A stretch of DNA of 64,000 bases, taken from Epichloe hybrida (taxonomy: Eukaryota > Ascomycota > Sordariomycetes > Hypocreales > Clavicipitaceae). Each line of letters opens with the position of its first letter. Within the stretch, counting starts at the first letter, position 1. Under the pieces are notes generated by a model. That model ran no database searches, was not told where the DNA came from, and saw only the letters and a list, made by a program, of their open reading frames with translations. The translations under genes and the position numbers were made by a program. The stretch covers positions 248,001-312,000 of the forward strand of contig JAFEKR010000009.1 in assembly GCA_019022495.1 (NCBI GenBank), read 5' to 3'. Positions 1 to 13,200 of this stretch are shown one piece after another.

Positions 1-266
1 AGGAGCGCAGAGGTTAAAGATAGGATATTTATTAAAGCGGGTCTTTAGAGAACCTTCAGGCTATGCGGATAATAAAGAGGCTAGCTAGCTATAAGATAGC
101 TACGTGCTTATAAAGCAAGGTATTTATTAAAGACTACGCATATTATTAGTGCTAGGTTAGAGATTAAAACCTTTATATACCTACCCCTAGCTAGTATTTA
201 TCTAGTAGTAACTATAATAGTCTTAGCTATTACTTTATTCTTAACCTTTTAGTGTAAGCTATAATA
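1..266 (+). repeat. Gypsy-1 LTR, copy A (5' LTR, first 4 bases outside window)
   Basis: This is one of four copies of the same 270-bp LTR (others at 8458-8727, 22524-22793 and 26872-27141). Aligning them gives ends of TGTTAGGAG and CCGTGACA in the least mutated copies. Here the 3' end reads CTATAATA, which is explained by C-to-T and G-to-A changes. The window begins at LTR position 5. The sequence immediately after it is the inverse of what lies left of the 22524-22793 LTR, so this is a 5' LTR on the plus strand. Confidence 0.85.
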
Positions 267-1695
267 AATTAATCTCTCTTAACCTTTTTAAGAATATAAA
301 CTATTAGCTAGATTATTATATAGCTAATACTTTAAAGATCTATAAGAAACACACTAGTACCTTATAATAATAAAGCTATAGATAATTAGGAAAATAAAGA
401 ACCCCTATAATCTAGAACTATAGATAATAATAAAGTATAATAAACATTACTTAATCCTAATTTAGGTAAAGGTATAGATAATATAACTAAAGAAAAAAGG
501 GTATTATAATAATGCTATAAGGTTATATAATCTAAGCTATATTACCTTTAAAGAAGATAAGAGGTCTTATAAATAGAGGCGTAAATTAGAGAGCTTAAGG
601 CAAATCTAGGATTAGCTAGACTTTAAACTAGACTTATAATTACCCCTTAATCTAGATCTATAATTACCCCTTAAATATTAGCTATAATTTTACCTATAGT
701 CTATAGTAACTTAGTAGTAATTATATAGTAAAGTAGTCTTATTAATATATAAATAAAAATGCCTATATATAAAGGGGAAATATATAAAAGCTTATAGAAT
801 TTCTTAGTAAACTTAAATATATTATTTAAATTAAACTACTATACCTTTAAGAATAATATAACTAAAGTAGTATAGATAAGTAATTACTTAGCTAGTAATA
901 TAAAGTAATAGTAAATATATTATATAGCTATAAATAGGCATATAGATTATTTATTAATTACCTAGGTAAATTTTCTAAAATAGCTAAAAACTAGAATAAT
1001 AAATATAAGTATAAGATACTTAGAAGTAATAAGGTTATTATCAAATCTTAGGTAAAAGAATAACTAATTATTTTAATTCTTTATATAAGCTTAAAATAAG
1101 GTAAAAGCTAAGTTACCTAAAGAAATCCCTATATATCTAAGAATTATAATCTTTTTAAATAGCTTAAATAATACTATAAGGAAGTAAATAATTAGTTAAG
1201 AGATCTTAATAACCTAAAGCTAACTATAAGACTAAGGTAAGAAAGTAAAGATTATAATAGGTTTAAGCTAAAATAATAAAAAAGGTTAAGACTTTAAAAA
1301 AAAAAGGTAATACTCTTATTTTATATTACTTATAAATAAGGTATAATAATAAAGTAAAGATTAAGGGAAAAGATTATCCTTAGTATACTATAAATATAAA
1401 AAGCCTAGGTATACTTTACTAGCTTATTAAGCACTAGATTATTTTACTTATAAAAGTACTAAGTATATAACTAAGAAGTATAAAGAAAGTAATAATAAAG
1501 CTATATCTTCTAATATAATACTAGTTTAATTAGCATAGACTTAGGAATATAATTTTACTATAAAATACCCTATAGATAATAAAATAAGAATATAAGTATC
1601 TCTATAATAAGAAAACTAGTAATTAGCTATATAAGCGCTATTTAATATAAGTATATAGTCTTTAATAATTTATCTAAAATTATTATTAAAAAAGG
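267..1695 (+). mobile_element. Gypsy-1 leader and gag remnant, truncated
   Basis: This AT-rich, stop-filled sequence is homologous, in reverse, to the leader and gag side of the minus-strand Gypsy-1 copy (about 21,100-22,520). It ends abruptly at 1,695 where a Copia LTR begins, so the rest of this element lies outside the window or has been lost. No open frame survives. The Gag assignment comes only from its position behind the 5' LTR. Confidence 0.7.
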
Positions 1696-1983
1696 TGTGG
1701 CTTCCTTCGGACCTTCGGACAATAGATATTCTGACCGTGACCAAAGAGTGGAGCTACTGAAGGGATGCACGCGATGCAATTAGATGCATCGCGAGCTACC
1801 CTGCTCCGTTAGCAGTAGCACTGCACTATAGCCTTACTTTTCCCCCTTTTTGCTTACTTTCTCTTCTAGCTAGATTTCTCTCCTTCTCCCTCTTCTTTTC
1901 TCTCTTAGTTATTAGCTATTATTATTAACTTTATTAAATTTAACCCCTTTACACTAGTATAATGTTCCTTAGTGTAACTAACA
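1696..1983 (+). repeat. Copia-1 5' LTR
   Basis: This 288-bp LTR begins TGTGGCTTCC and ends AACTAACA. It is clearly homologous to the two 282-bp LTRs at 33438-33719 and 35494-35775, sharing the palindromic GATGCACGCGATGC-type core, the CACTATAGCC stretch and the following pyrimidine tract. It is more mutated than those copies, in the C-to-T and G-to-A direction. Confidence 0.85.
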
Positions 1984-2439
1984 CTAATTAGTGGTTAACT
2001 ATAACTATAGATAAGTTAGGTATTATAAGAAAAGACATTTCTACAAATAATTTAGCCCCTTACCTCTTAAGCTAACCTAGACAGGCTATTTAGGTAAAGA
2101 GGCATAACTATAGAGTGTGCTAAAGGAAAATAGACTAGAATCCTAGTTATAGGCTTATTAGACTTCTAAGGGATTAATTTATTAACCCTTAGGCTTATAG
2201 GATATAACCTTATTATATCTATCTAGGATATTTAGTTAATTATTAATCTTATTATCTATTACAAGAAAACTAACTAAATAACTAAATCTATTGCTATAAG
2301 GCATTTTATTTAAACCTAACGTTAAAAACAATCCTTAGCTAAGCTAGCTAACCTATATAACCTCCTTTTACACTCTCTTTATAACCCCTCTTCTCTCTTT
2401 ATGGCTTTTTGCGCCTTAGTGTTCTAAACATTAAGTTAC

Positions 2440-2680
2440 TTTTACTTTTGCGCTATCTTTGCGGCTTGCTCTTCCCTCTTTTTGCTGTTTTTCCTTCTTT
2501 TATACTTTTTCCATCGTTTTTTCGTTTTTTCGTTATTTCCCTCTGTTTATCCTGTTAATCCTATTTATCCTGTTTATCCTGTTTATCCCACCCTGTTTAT
2601 CCTATTTATCCTATTTACCCTGTTTTTCCCGTTTTCCCGTTTTGCCTGTTTTTTAGATTTACCTAGTCTATCCCTCTTAA
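2440..2680 (+). repeat. Pyrimidine-rich tract with about 10-bp tandem units (CCTGTTTATC)
   Basis: The plus strand here is almost purely C and T. It contains about ten imperfect tandem copies of CCTGTTTATC between about 2,541 and 2,640, merging into Gs of CCCGTTTT type. It lies in the leader of Copia-1, before gag. It encodes small open frames only because it lacks A-rich stop codons. There is no sign of a protein. Confidence 0.7.
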
Positions 2681-2779
2681 TAAGCGTAGAAATTACGCCG
2701 TTATTATACTACTATTTGCTTTATTTAAATTATTTAAGAAGACTAAACCCTTCTTAAAAAGGGGATAGAATTAAACATT

Positions 2780-4430
2780 AGACTATTAATAAGATAGACT
2801 CCTTACCTTACTTCCCCTAATAATAAGATATTTTAAAAGCCTTTAGAAATAGCTTCTAAAAGACTAGAAAAAAACAGTTTACTAAGGTAACTATAGCTAT
2901 ATTTATTTACACTTATAAGAGACTAGGAAAAGCTTACCTAGCTAAACCTAGAGACTACTATATAACCTAAACTTAATAATTAGATTATAAGGTTTATTTA
3001 CACTAGTAAGCATTAAAATTAGTAAGGAGAAAACCTTTAGGAGAACTTTAGAGAAGATTTTAAAGGTTAGATAAAAGATATATTTAGGAGAGCTTCTAAT
3101 AAGCTTATAAGAGAGCTATAAAACTCCTTATAAGATAATAATATTTATATTAGCTAAGGAGTAGGCTTTCCTATCTTAATAGCTCTTAAACATATGCTTT
3201 AAGAGATAATAATAACCCTATAGTTAGGAAATAAGTTATAATCTCCTAAACTACCTTATATATAACCCCTATAAGCCACTACCCTAAAGACTTTCCTTAA
3301 TATTCCTTCCCTTTAGATAAATAAATTATAAAGAAAATATCTAAGCTTATAAAGATATATAAGAATAGTAACTACTATAGTAAGAAGCTATATAACTTTC
3401 TCTTACTAAAACTTATACTCTTTAAGAGTAAGTATAACTAGATTAACCTCCTTAAGTTATATTTTAGTAAAGTATTCCCTATTATATTAATAGGAGATAG
3501 TAAATAGTACTTTCTTAATTACCTTACTAGTAAGAACCTCTTTTATAAAGAGATAATTAGAAATATCTATTAATAATTTAAAATAGAAAGTAATTAATAG
3601 TTCTATTACTATAAGTAAAGTAATATAACCCTTAAAAATATTATTATATAGAACTCTAATAAGAGTAAGCTTAAGTGCCTTAAGATTTTATTAACTACCT
3701 TAAAGAGAGTTTATAAAGGGCTATACCCCTCTAATATAGTAAATATAAAGCTCTATAAGTAAACCTTAAACATAGTCTCTAGTATCCCTAAATATTAGGT
3801 AATAAAGTATATATATATGCTAGGCTTTAAGAACCTTACTAGTAACCTCTATAAATTAATTATAATTATAAAGAGTAATATAAGAAGTAACTAATATTAC
3901 TAGTATTAAGATAAAGACCTATTAGAGGTAATATTTATAGACTACTAATATAGCTAATAAAATTAAAGAGACTAAGGAAAAGAAAGTTATTATAGTAACT
4001 CTAGATAACCTAAGCAATGCTTTATCTATAGTAAGAGTAGTTACTAGTTATTAAATTACACTAATGCTAAACATTAGAAAGAGAAAGAGAGATAGTAAGC
4101 TAGTAAGAACTATTATTTACCTCCTATAGAGAAGAAGTTTTAGGTATTCCTTACTTTATTTAAAGGAAATAATAGTAATAAAGAAAAGAAAAGAAAAGAC
4201 TAGGAAACATAGCTTAAGGCCTTTACTTAGGACTAAGATAATAGTAATAATAATATTAAGAAGAAGCTATTATTAAAGGCATAACTTAGCATTATATAAT
4301 TCTTTTACATAGGATTACAAATAATAGATAATATTAATATCCTTATAATGCTTAAGAATTAAGCTTTTTAACACGCCTTACTTAAGTAAGAGCTATACCT
4401 TAAAGAGGCTTCTAATAAAGATAATTTAAT
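2780..4430 (+). pseudogene. Copia-1 gag pseudogene
   Basis: No ATG-to-stop frame exists. The stretch is recognised as gag because about 2,870-3,190 is homologous to the better preserved gag of the short Copia copy (from ATG 34184) and to the second fragment at 27,142-27,900. It is followed by the retropepsin motif at 4486-4497. Stops are numerous and fall where CAA/CAG or TGG would be expected, as RIP produces. The boundaries are approximate. Confidence 0.6.
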
Positions 4431-5794
4431 CTATTATACCTCTAAAGGACGCTATTCTAAAGAGATCTTTAGAGGAATTATACTAGATATAGGAGCCTTA
4501 GGCTAATTAACTACTAGTCTAGCATAAGCTAAAGCCTTACTAAGATTAATACTATTATTAATAATTAAACCTTATAACCTAGAAGTTATTTGCTTTAGTA
4601 CTAGATTAGTAATAACATATAGTATTATATATATGCCTATAAGCTTAGCTAAATTAACTTTTATATTCTTAATACTATTACACCCTTTCTCTTTTCCCTT
4701 ACTAATATAGATAAAATAAAGGTTAAGATTAATAACCTTACTAATATATTAATTTAAAATAATAAGACTATACCTATTATGCGTAAATAGGGCTACCCTT
4801 AGTGGCTTCTAGAGGCAAGAGAAATCACCGCTTTTTACCTATTAGAAGGAGAGATTTATTAACTTTACTAAAGGTTTAGTTATCCCTTAATTTAATAGCT
4901 TATAAAGATTCTTTAATAAGCTAGTTATAATATTAAATGTTATGTAATTAAGAAGCTAACTAAAGTCTATTACTATTATTAAATAAATAGAAAAGCCCTT
5001 AGCTAGTTTAAATTCTCCCTTAAAGATAACTATAACTTTAACTATAAGATTATTATTAATATTATGTAAATTAATAGCTAGCTAGTCCTTTATATTATTA
5101 ATTTAGTAACCTTATTTTAAGTAGCCTAATTCCTTAACCCTAAGAAGCAGAAAGCTTATAATATCTAGAATATAATTAGAGAGTGCTAGATTAATATATA
5201 TCTAGGCCCTCTAGACTGGATTGTTTATAATACTAGTAATAACTTTACCTTAGCTAAATTTAGGCATTATGCTTACTTAATATTAATTAATATTAATAAG
5301 ATGCCTATTAAAGCCTATAATAGCATTAGAAAGGTTAAGAGATATTATAGACCTCTTCACTAGGCTTATAATATTATCACGGATTTAATTAGTAAGGAAA
5401 TTACTCCTAAGTAGTAACTCTAGATAGCTATTAAAGCTATTAATAACTTAGCAAGCCCTAATAGCCTTATGCTAACCTTACTAGTCTTTAGAGCTTACCT
5501 ATAGATAATAGATAAGTTACTACTAAGTATCTCTATTATTTAATAAGCTAAAGTAATTTAGAAGGTAACTAATAAAGTTTACTATTACCTAGCTAAGAGG
5601 TAGGTCTATAAGGCCTTTAGCGCCTAGAATAGCCCTAATATATTACTAATATATTAGCTACTATTATAAACTAATATACATATATAAAGAGAAAAAGGTA
5701 AATAGTATAGCTCTTATAAGCTATTAGCTACTAATAGGGAGACCTATATAGTTAAGATACCCTATAGCCTAGCTAAGTTTTGCTCTATAGTAGT

Positions 5795-8054
5795 CAGAGC
5801 ATTGTTGTATTGTATTGTATTGTATTTTTTGGCCCTTCGATGTATTGTATTGTATTGTATTGCCCTATGTATTGTATTGTGTATTGTATTGTATTAAAAA
5901 TACAATACAATACAATACAATACATACAATACAATGTATTGTTAGGGGAAAAAAAAAGTGGAGTATTATATAAATTCATTATATAGTAGATTTTTTAAGT
6001 AATTTAATTATAGTATTCTTATTCTTATATATAATTTAGTTATTTATTTAAAAATCTATAAAGTTTTAGCTTATTTATAAAAGTAAGCTTATTATAGATA
6101 TTATATACCTTAATAAAGTAATTCTTAGTTTAGTTTATAGAATGATTTTTTTTATACTTTTTAAAGGTTCTTTTATCTTAATATCTTTTTTCTTGGATTT
6201 ACTATTACTTTTATTATATAAAAAAATACAATATAATACAATACAATACAATATAATGTATTATATAATATTAAGGGTAGTATATATATCTTAAATATAT
6301 TAGATTTTAAGCGTAATCTAAATATAGTATTCGTATTTTTTTAAATAATTTAGATATTTATTTAAAATTCTATAAAGTTTTAGCTTATTTAGTAAAGTAA
6401 GCTTATTATATATATAGGGTAGCTATATATGGTTTATTTTTATCTTATCTTATACCTTAATTTATTTACTATATTTAAAAGGTTTTTTTAACTTTATATC
6501 TTTTTTATAGGATTTATTAATGATTTTATTATATAAAAAATACAATACAATACAATACAATACAATATAATACAATACAATATAATGTATTATATGATAT
6601 TAAGGGTAGTATATATATCCTAAATATATTAGATTTTAAGGGTAATTTAAATATAGTATTCCTATTTTTATAAATAATTTAGAAATTTATTTAAAATTTT
6701 ATAAAGTTTTAGCTTATTTAGTAAAGTAAGCTTATTATATATTTAGGGTAGCTAAATATTATATATTAGAATATAGGCTTATACTTTAATTTTTTTTCTA
6801 TATTATAAAAGTCTTTTCACTATTCTATTATTTTTTACAGATTTACTACTAATTTCTATACCTTTTTTAGCTTTTATTATAATAATTACCCTAAAGAAAT
6901 TATTTAATATTCTTAATTAATAAGATATTAAATCTAAAGAAAAATATACTAATATAAGTAAACTTTTTAAAAAATATAATAAAATATTTTATCTTAAATA
7001 AAACTTTCCTAGGTTTAAAAGAATTTTTTTTTAGATTTATAATATACTTTTTTAACTTTATAGGTTTTTTAAATAAAAGAATAAGTAAAAAGTCTATAAA
7101 AAAGTTTCTTAATACTTATCTTAATTAAAAATACTTATTTTAATTTAATAACTAGACTTTTTAATAGTTTATATAAATATAATAAAAAGCTTTATAAAAG
7201 TCTTAGCTATATATATTTTATATAGTTTTATATAATTTTATATAATAAAATTAGCTTTTTTTAAATAAAAGAAAATAGTATTTTAAATATAAAAAAAAAT
7301 AATTTACTATATATTTATATATAAGATATAATTCTCTTATTATAAAGAATATGAATAAAAAGTGGGTCCGAAAAGTGGGTCTTTATAACTATTAGTAACG
7401 TATCAATAGCTTTCTTACTTAAATATATAACCTTTACTTAAAGAGAGGGTTTTTAATAAAAGTGGGTCCATAAGTGGGTCTTTATAACTATTAGTAACTT
7501 ATCAATAGCTTTCTTACTTAAATATATAACCTTTACTTAAAGAGAGGGTTTTTAATAAAAATGGGTCTATAAGTGGGTTCTTATAACTATTAGTAACTTA
7601 TTAATAGCTTTCTTACTTAAATATATAATCTTTATTTAAAGAGAGGGTTTTTAATAAAAGTGAGTTTATAAGTGGGTTCTTATAACTATTAGTTACTTAT
7701 CTATAGCTTTTATGCTTAGATATATAATTTTTACTTAAAAGGAATACTAGCTAATACTAATAGCTATTAAATTTGTAAGCTATTACAAGCTATTGCAAGC
7801 TATTATAAGCTATTATAAGCTATTATAAGCTATTATAAGCTATTATAAGCTATTATAAGCTATTATAGGGTATTATAAGCTATTAAAAGGTATTAAATAA
7901 ACTATATATACCTTATAATAAAGGAATTTAACTTAAAACTAAAAAAAAGAAAAAAAAATACAAAACAATACAAATAATACATGTATTGTATTATATTGTA
8001 AAATTTTAGATGTATTGTATTGTGTAATGTATTGTATTGTATTGCAATGCTCTG
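5795..8054. mobile_element. hAT-like fold-back element, copy I (2,260 bp)
   Basis: The ends are CAGAGCATTG and CAATGCTCTG, a perfect terminal inverted repeat. It is flanked by a perfect 8-bp duplication ATAGTAGT (5787-5794 and 8055-8062). The tips carry pentanucleotide runs (TTGTA on the left, TACAA-type plus TGTAT on the right). The interior holds three units of roughly 300 bp that begin near each TACAA run (about 5,990, 6,226 and 6,536), then four roughly 101-bp units containing AAGTGGGTCC (7,355-7,740), then a 10-bp array (AAGCTATTAT, 7,780-7,880). It has no coding capacity. An 8-bp duplication with a CAGAG terminus is typical of the hAT superfamily, so I call it a non-autonomous hAT-like element. 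Confidence 0.85.
7355..7740. repeat. Four tandem units of about 101 bp inside fold-back copy I
   Basis: The units start with AAGTGGGTC(C) at about 7,360, 7,460, 7,562 and 7,660. Each continues with a paired GTGGGTC, a TATTAGTAAC stretch, and GAGAGGGTTTTTAATAAA. Units differ by a few transitions. They are specific to copy I. The AGTGGACCC/AGTGGGTCC word recurs in the small copy at 47342-47751. Confidence 0.8.
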
Positions 8055-8457
8055 ATAGTAGTAAAGCTATACTATAAGGACCTATAGTATATAAGGGCTA
8101 ATAAGTAAAGCCTTTAGGATATTAGGGAATATACCCTAGACCTAGAGGTCCTTGCCTATAATATAGCCCTTTCTTATGCTATAGCCCCCTTAAATACTAT
8201 AGTCCTATTATAAGAAAGGGCTAAGGGGGCCTAGGGAAATAAGCTACTTATAAAGAGTAATAAGGTAAAGGAAAAAGAGAAAGAGATACTAGTAAAGAGA
8301 AAGTAAGGGAGGCTAAGGAAAAACCTTATAGTTTAATTCTTTATTAATAAGGGTATAGAGAAGCCTATAGAGACTATTAAGGCTAAAGGTAATCCTATAG
8401 GAAGCTATAGAGTTAAAGAACTTATAGTAAGCCTTAAGGTAGCTAAAGCTACCCCTA

Positions 8458-8727
8458 TGTCACGGCTTGCACCGAAAGGTTAAGAACGAAGTGATAGCTA
8501 AGACTATCGCAGTCACTGCTAGATAGATGCTAGCTAGGGGCGGGTGCGTAAAGGTTTTAATCTCTAACCTAGCACTAATAATATACATAGTCTTTAATAA
8601 GTACCCCGCTTTATAAGTACGTAGCTATCTTATAACTAGCTAGCCTCTTTGTTATTTACATAGCCTAAAGGTTCTCTAAAGACCCGCTTTAATAAACATC
8701 CTATCTTTAACCTTTACGCTCCTAATA
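8458..8727 (-). repeat. Gypsy-1 LTR, copy B (3' LTR of the minus-strand element)
   Basis: This 270-bp LTR begins TGTCACGGCTTGCACC on the plus strand and is the inverse of copies A and D. The first about 100 bases keep CpG and CpA sites lost in other copies, so RIP acted unevenly along it. Copy D keeps the matching end, GCAAGCCGTGACA. Confidence 0.85.
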
Positions 8728-10203
8728 TAATACCCCCCTTATATATAATTAACCTTAATTATAAAATAAGCTACTTGCTTAGGGCGTAGTTATTATATTA
8801 GAGCTTTATAAGGAAAAATAAGATAGGGTACCTTATATCTAGATGCGTAAGTAAATAAAAAGAAATAATAATAATAATATCACTAATTAAAAACAACCCC
8901 TTATTATAGTTAGTAATGTTCTAATAGCAGCCTATACGTAGCTTTACTATAGCGAAATAAATATTATTGCCTATTGCATAGCTAGAAAAAACAATATAAA
9001 TAACCTATATTAATTTTTATAATTAGTTAAATAAACAAGGTACTTAATGCTAGGGTTCTAAATAGTCTAACTAGAGGGCTTATGTTATAGTTACTATAAG
9101 CTTGTAGCTATTAGGCATATATGCGTTTAGTAATGCTAATAGTTATTATTATGATTTGTAAATTACCTATATATAGTGCGTTAAATTACTTAAGGGGTCT
9201 AGGGTTAATATAAAAGAGACTAATTTTTCCCCTCTTTTACACTCTTCCTTTCTTTTATAATATCCCTTAACCTTATAAGTTACCCTTACTAGCTAAGTAA
9301 TAGCTCTCTTATTACTATTACTTAGTAGTTACTAACCTCTTTTAGTCCCTAATTATTATTATTATCTATCCTTATTTATCTTAGTTTCTTACCCTTATCT
9401 AGCTTATAAGTTTATACTCTTATTAGCATAACTTCCCTATCTAGTCTATTATAGCTAACTTATAGCTAGTTTACTATATCTAAGTCTTATGCCTAAACTT
9501 TACCTTTATTAATACCTTAAGAAAATCTATTAACTAAGAAATCTCCTATAAAGTCTCCCTAAAAGCAAACTTCTTCTAAAATCTTATTATAAGTTTATTA
9601 TATCCTTATAGTATCTTTATTACTAACTTACTACTAGTAAAATAACTTTAAAAAAGATTTTATATATATACTATTATTAGTAAGTAATAATATAGAATAT
9701 TCTCCTAAAAAATAGTACCTATAAGATTCTAGAATACCTTATTAATAAAAAAACCTTCCTAGCTAAATATAATAAATCTTTAAGTATAATTTCTTTACTT
9801 ACTTACTACTTCTTTATAGCTAATATTTAATAGGCTATTTAATAAAATATACTTATTACTTCTAAAATAATAAAAACTATATTATAGTATATCTCTCTTA
9901 ACTAAAATCTGCCTAGTTATTACTAATATACTACTAGACTCTAGCTTAAATTATATAGCTTTATAATAGGCTATTTAAACTTATTAAATCTACTCCTAAA
10001 GGTAACTACTACTATTAAAATAAAGTAAGTATAATCCTATTTCCTAGACACTAGATTACTACTAACTTATGACTAGCTTATTATAAAAGCAAAGAAAAAG
10101 CTATAGAATACTATCTTAGTTTATAAAAATTCTAATAAGTATAGTTATATTTACTACGCTTAAATATTTACTAATATTACTTATAAGGTAAAATATAATA
10201 AAA

Positions 10204-13200
10204 ACCTTTGCATACTTTTCCACACTAACCCTAAGGTTCGGAATCGCCTCTAAAATATAAATCACATTAATATTCGAAATCCTTACCTTTATTTCTCCCC
10301 CCCTATAATATTACACTATAATAAAGCTAGTGGTAGAAGTGTAAATAAAATACTAATAGTAATTAATATAGGCTTAGGGGGGCTAGCTTAGAGTAGCTAT
10401 TACTTAAACATAGGAATAGGATAGTTTAATATTTAAAGAAGTAAAGATAACCTAATAGTAAACTAGAACTAATTTATATACCCTAAAGATATAAAATATT
10501 ATAATAAGATTACTAGCCTTATCCTAAGTAATAAAGTTACCTAAGTATAGCGTATTATACTTACTATAGCTAACTAAGTAGCAAACTACACCTAAGCTAA
10601 AATAAGAACTATAAACACTAATAATAGTAATATCTATACTATTAAAGAAGCATTAAAAACAGCCCTTAAGGAGGCTATTAGGGAGGAAGCTAAAGATAAT
10701 AACTCCTTAACCTAGGCTAGTATTATAGCTAGGCCTGCCCTAAAATAACTAAATACTAACCCCCCCCTCTCTAGGTCCCTAGAAGATAATATAAAGAAGT
10801 ACTTATAAAAGGAAACACTATATAAGAATTACTCTAGTCTAGGGGCATAGAAGATATAGTTATAGCTATAAATAAAGCTATTAGGCAAGCCTTAGTAGTA
10901 GTAGCTAGAAGACTCCCTAGTAAGGATATAATTATTACCTTTAAAGGAAACGTAGCGTAATATAAAGAAAACTAAAAATAGATTACTAAAGTGTTTAGCC
11001 TAGAGGTAGCTATTTACTACTATATACTTAGTATTATTATTAAGGGTTTCCTAATAAAGTATATATTTATTAAGAACCTAGTAATAGAAATTAGAAAAGT
11101 AAACAAAGTAAATATAATTAAGGTAACTATAAGATGCCCCTAAGGTAAGAATACCTAGTAAACTACCCTAATTCTTAAACTAGCTAAAGTTAAAGATACT
11201 AATAAGATATACTAAGATAAAATAGTCTTTAAAGTAAAGCTATTCTAAACTAAACTATATAATAAGACCTTATAACCTAGATAGTGCTATAACTACTTCT
11301 AAATAGAATATATTACTAAGTTTTATAAGGTAATACTAAGGTATAGTAAGTGTAAAGCTAGCTAGTATAAAGATAGTAAGGCATTATACCTAATAATAAA
11401 TAAATAACTTAAGGAAAACTATATCCTATACTCTAGACTACACCTAGCTTAGTCTAAAGACTACCTAGTACTAAAAGAGAAGTAAAATATAGTAAAGGCT
11501 AGTTACCTAGAATAACTATCTTACTTTACCTCTAGCTCCCCTAGTAAGAACCTAGCTCTAGCCTAAGAGAGAGCTAGCATAGCTATAAAACCTATAGTAA
11601 TAATAGGAAAAAAGAGAGGTTAACTTATAAATATAAAGTAAAGCGCTAAATAGCTAAGAGCTAGGAGTATTAAGTGCTATATGAAATAACTTAAGGCTAG
11701 AATAAAACTAGCATAGGATAGCTAAGACCTACCACTACCCCCCTAATTAATATAGTAATATTATAAGTCCTTTTTTAAAATATAAATAAGAAGAATAGCC
11801 TAATATATATTATACTCTATTACTAAACTAATATAAATATAATAGTAATCTAAGAGTAAGAACATATAAAATATCTATAGCCCCTTATACTAGGCCTTAC
11901 CTAGTTCTAACTTGCATACTATAATAGGCATAACGCTATATATATTAATAAGAAACATAATATAAGGTTATAGTTAGCCTAGGGAGAGCCTAACTAGTTA
12001 CTAGTGGAAATTCATAGGATTAATATCTATTCCCTTTATTTAGAAGGTTATAGTAATAACTAGAACACCCTTATATAAGATATTAATATAAAGACACTAT
12101 ATAACTAAAGCGTATTTATAGGAGATTTTAACTAAAAGCATTCTCTCTAGGATAGGCTAGATAAAACCACTAATAAAGTGAATAAGCTACTAGAACTTAT
12201 AAGCTAGTAAAGGCTTAGACTAGTAATGCCCTAAAGGGAACTAACTAGATAATATAAGGATAATAGGAATAGTACTATAGACCTAGCGTAGGTAACCCTA
12301 GATATCTAAGTCTATTATAAAGGAGTAAAAGACCTTACTAGATCTAACTATATCCTATAGCTAATTAGTATCTTTACTAGCCTATAAGATAATATCCTAT
12401 AGGCCCTTAGATATACGTGAAATATAATAGATAAACCGTACGTAAAGGCAAAGGTAGTGGTACGCTTTTAACCTAAAAACGCCCTAGATCTATAAGATAA
12501 AGAAGGGATAGACATATACGCTACCTAGCTTATTATAAACCTTTAATAAATAGCGGATAAGGTAGCCTTATAAAAGCCCTAAGGGCTCCCTAGCCTAGAG
12601 GCGTAATAGTTAAGGATAGCTAAAGAGGCAGTTACTAGAGCTAGATAGGCAAAGAGATAATAGAGATAATAGAGAATAGAAGCAAACTAGTAAGCCTATA
12701 CTAAGGTAAATAAGGACTAAGAATAAGTTATTAAAACTAAGAGAAGAAATATATAGAGAGATACCTTATAAAAGGCTAATATATAAAGAAAGAATAAGGG
12801 AGTGTAAAGACTAAAGAGATAAGCCTAGCTCTAAAGCTAGGCCCCCCTAGAATTACCTAGGCTACTAGAGCTAGAAAGGACTAAAAATAACCTAAACCTA
12901 GCTATTACATATAAGGATAAAGCAAGCATACTAGCACTAAGGTTCTTCCCTAAGCCTATAGCAAACCTCTCCTAAATCCTAGACCTTACCTTCCTAGAGC
13001 TAGATAATGTACTATTCCTAGATAATAACTAGTTTAGACTAGAAGAGATATTAGACATTATATTAGATATAGCTAGCTAGAAAGCACTAGGTAATAACAA
13101 GCTCCTAGCGGGCCTTATTAAGGCTTATAATAAGCTAGTAAAAGAAGCTATAGTCTAGCTCCTAAATACTATTCTTAAAGTAAGGTATTTCCTAGCCTAA

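Larger units (their letters stand above)
1696..8457 (+). mobile_element. Copia-1 retrotransposon, RIP-degraded, 3' truncated, split by a fold-back element
   Basis: The order is LTR (1696-1983), pyrimidine-rich leader, gag (about 2,780-4,430), retropepsin (D-I-G-A at 4486-4497, family D-T/S-G-A) and then integrase-type sequence (about 5,100-5,790). Integrase directly after protease is the Copia (Ty1) order. A degenerate copy of the fungal Copia integrase stretch V-E-R-Y-H-x-P-L-R-R-A-Y is readable at 5331-5395 as K-V-K-R-Y-Y-R-P-L-H-stop-A-Y. A fold-back element interrupts it at 5795-8054. The remainder (8063-8457) is cut off by a Gypsy LTR at 8458 before any reverse transcriptase. Confidence 0.75.

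Noticed and set aside
2459..2757. Two overlapping plus-strand open frames (65 and 91 codons)
   Set aside because: They are products of the pyrimidine-only tract; the proteins are Phe/Leu/Pro repeats without domain or codon bias.
5780..5986. Open frames on both strands at the tip of fold-back copy I
   Set aside because: Pure translation of TTGTA/TACAA pentamers; the same in 29762-29950.
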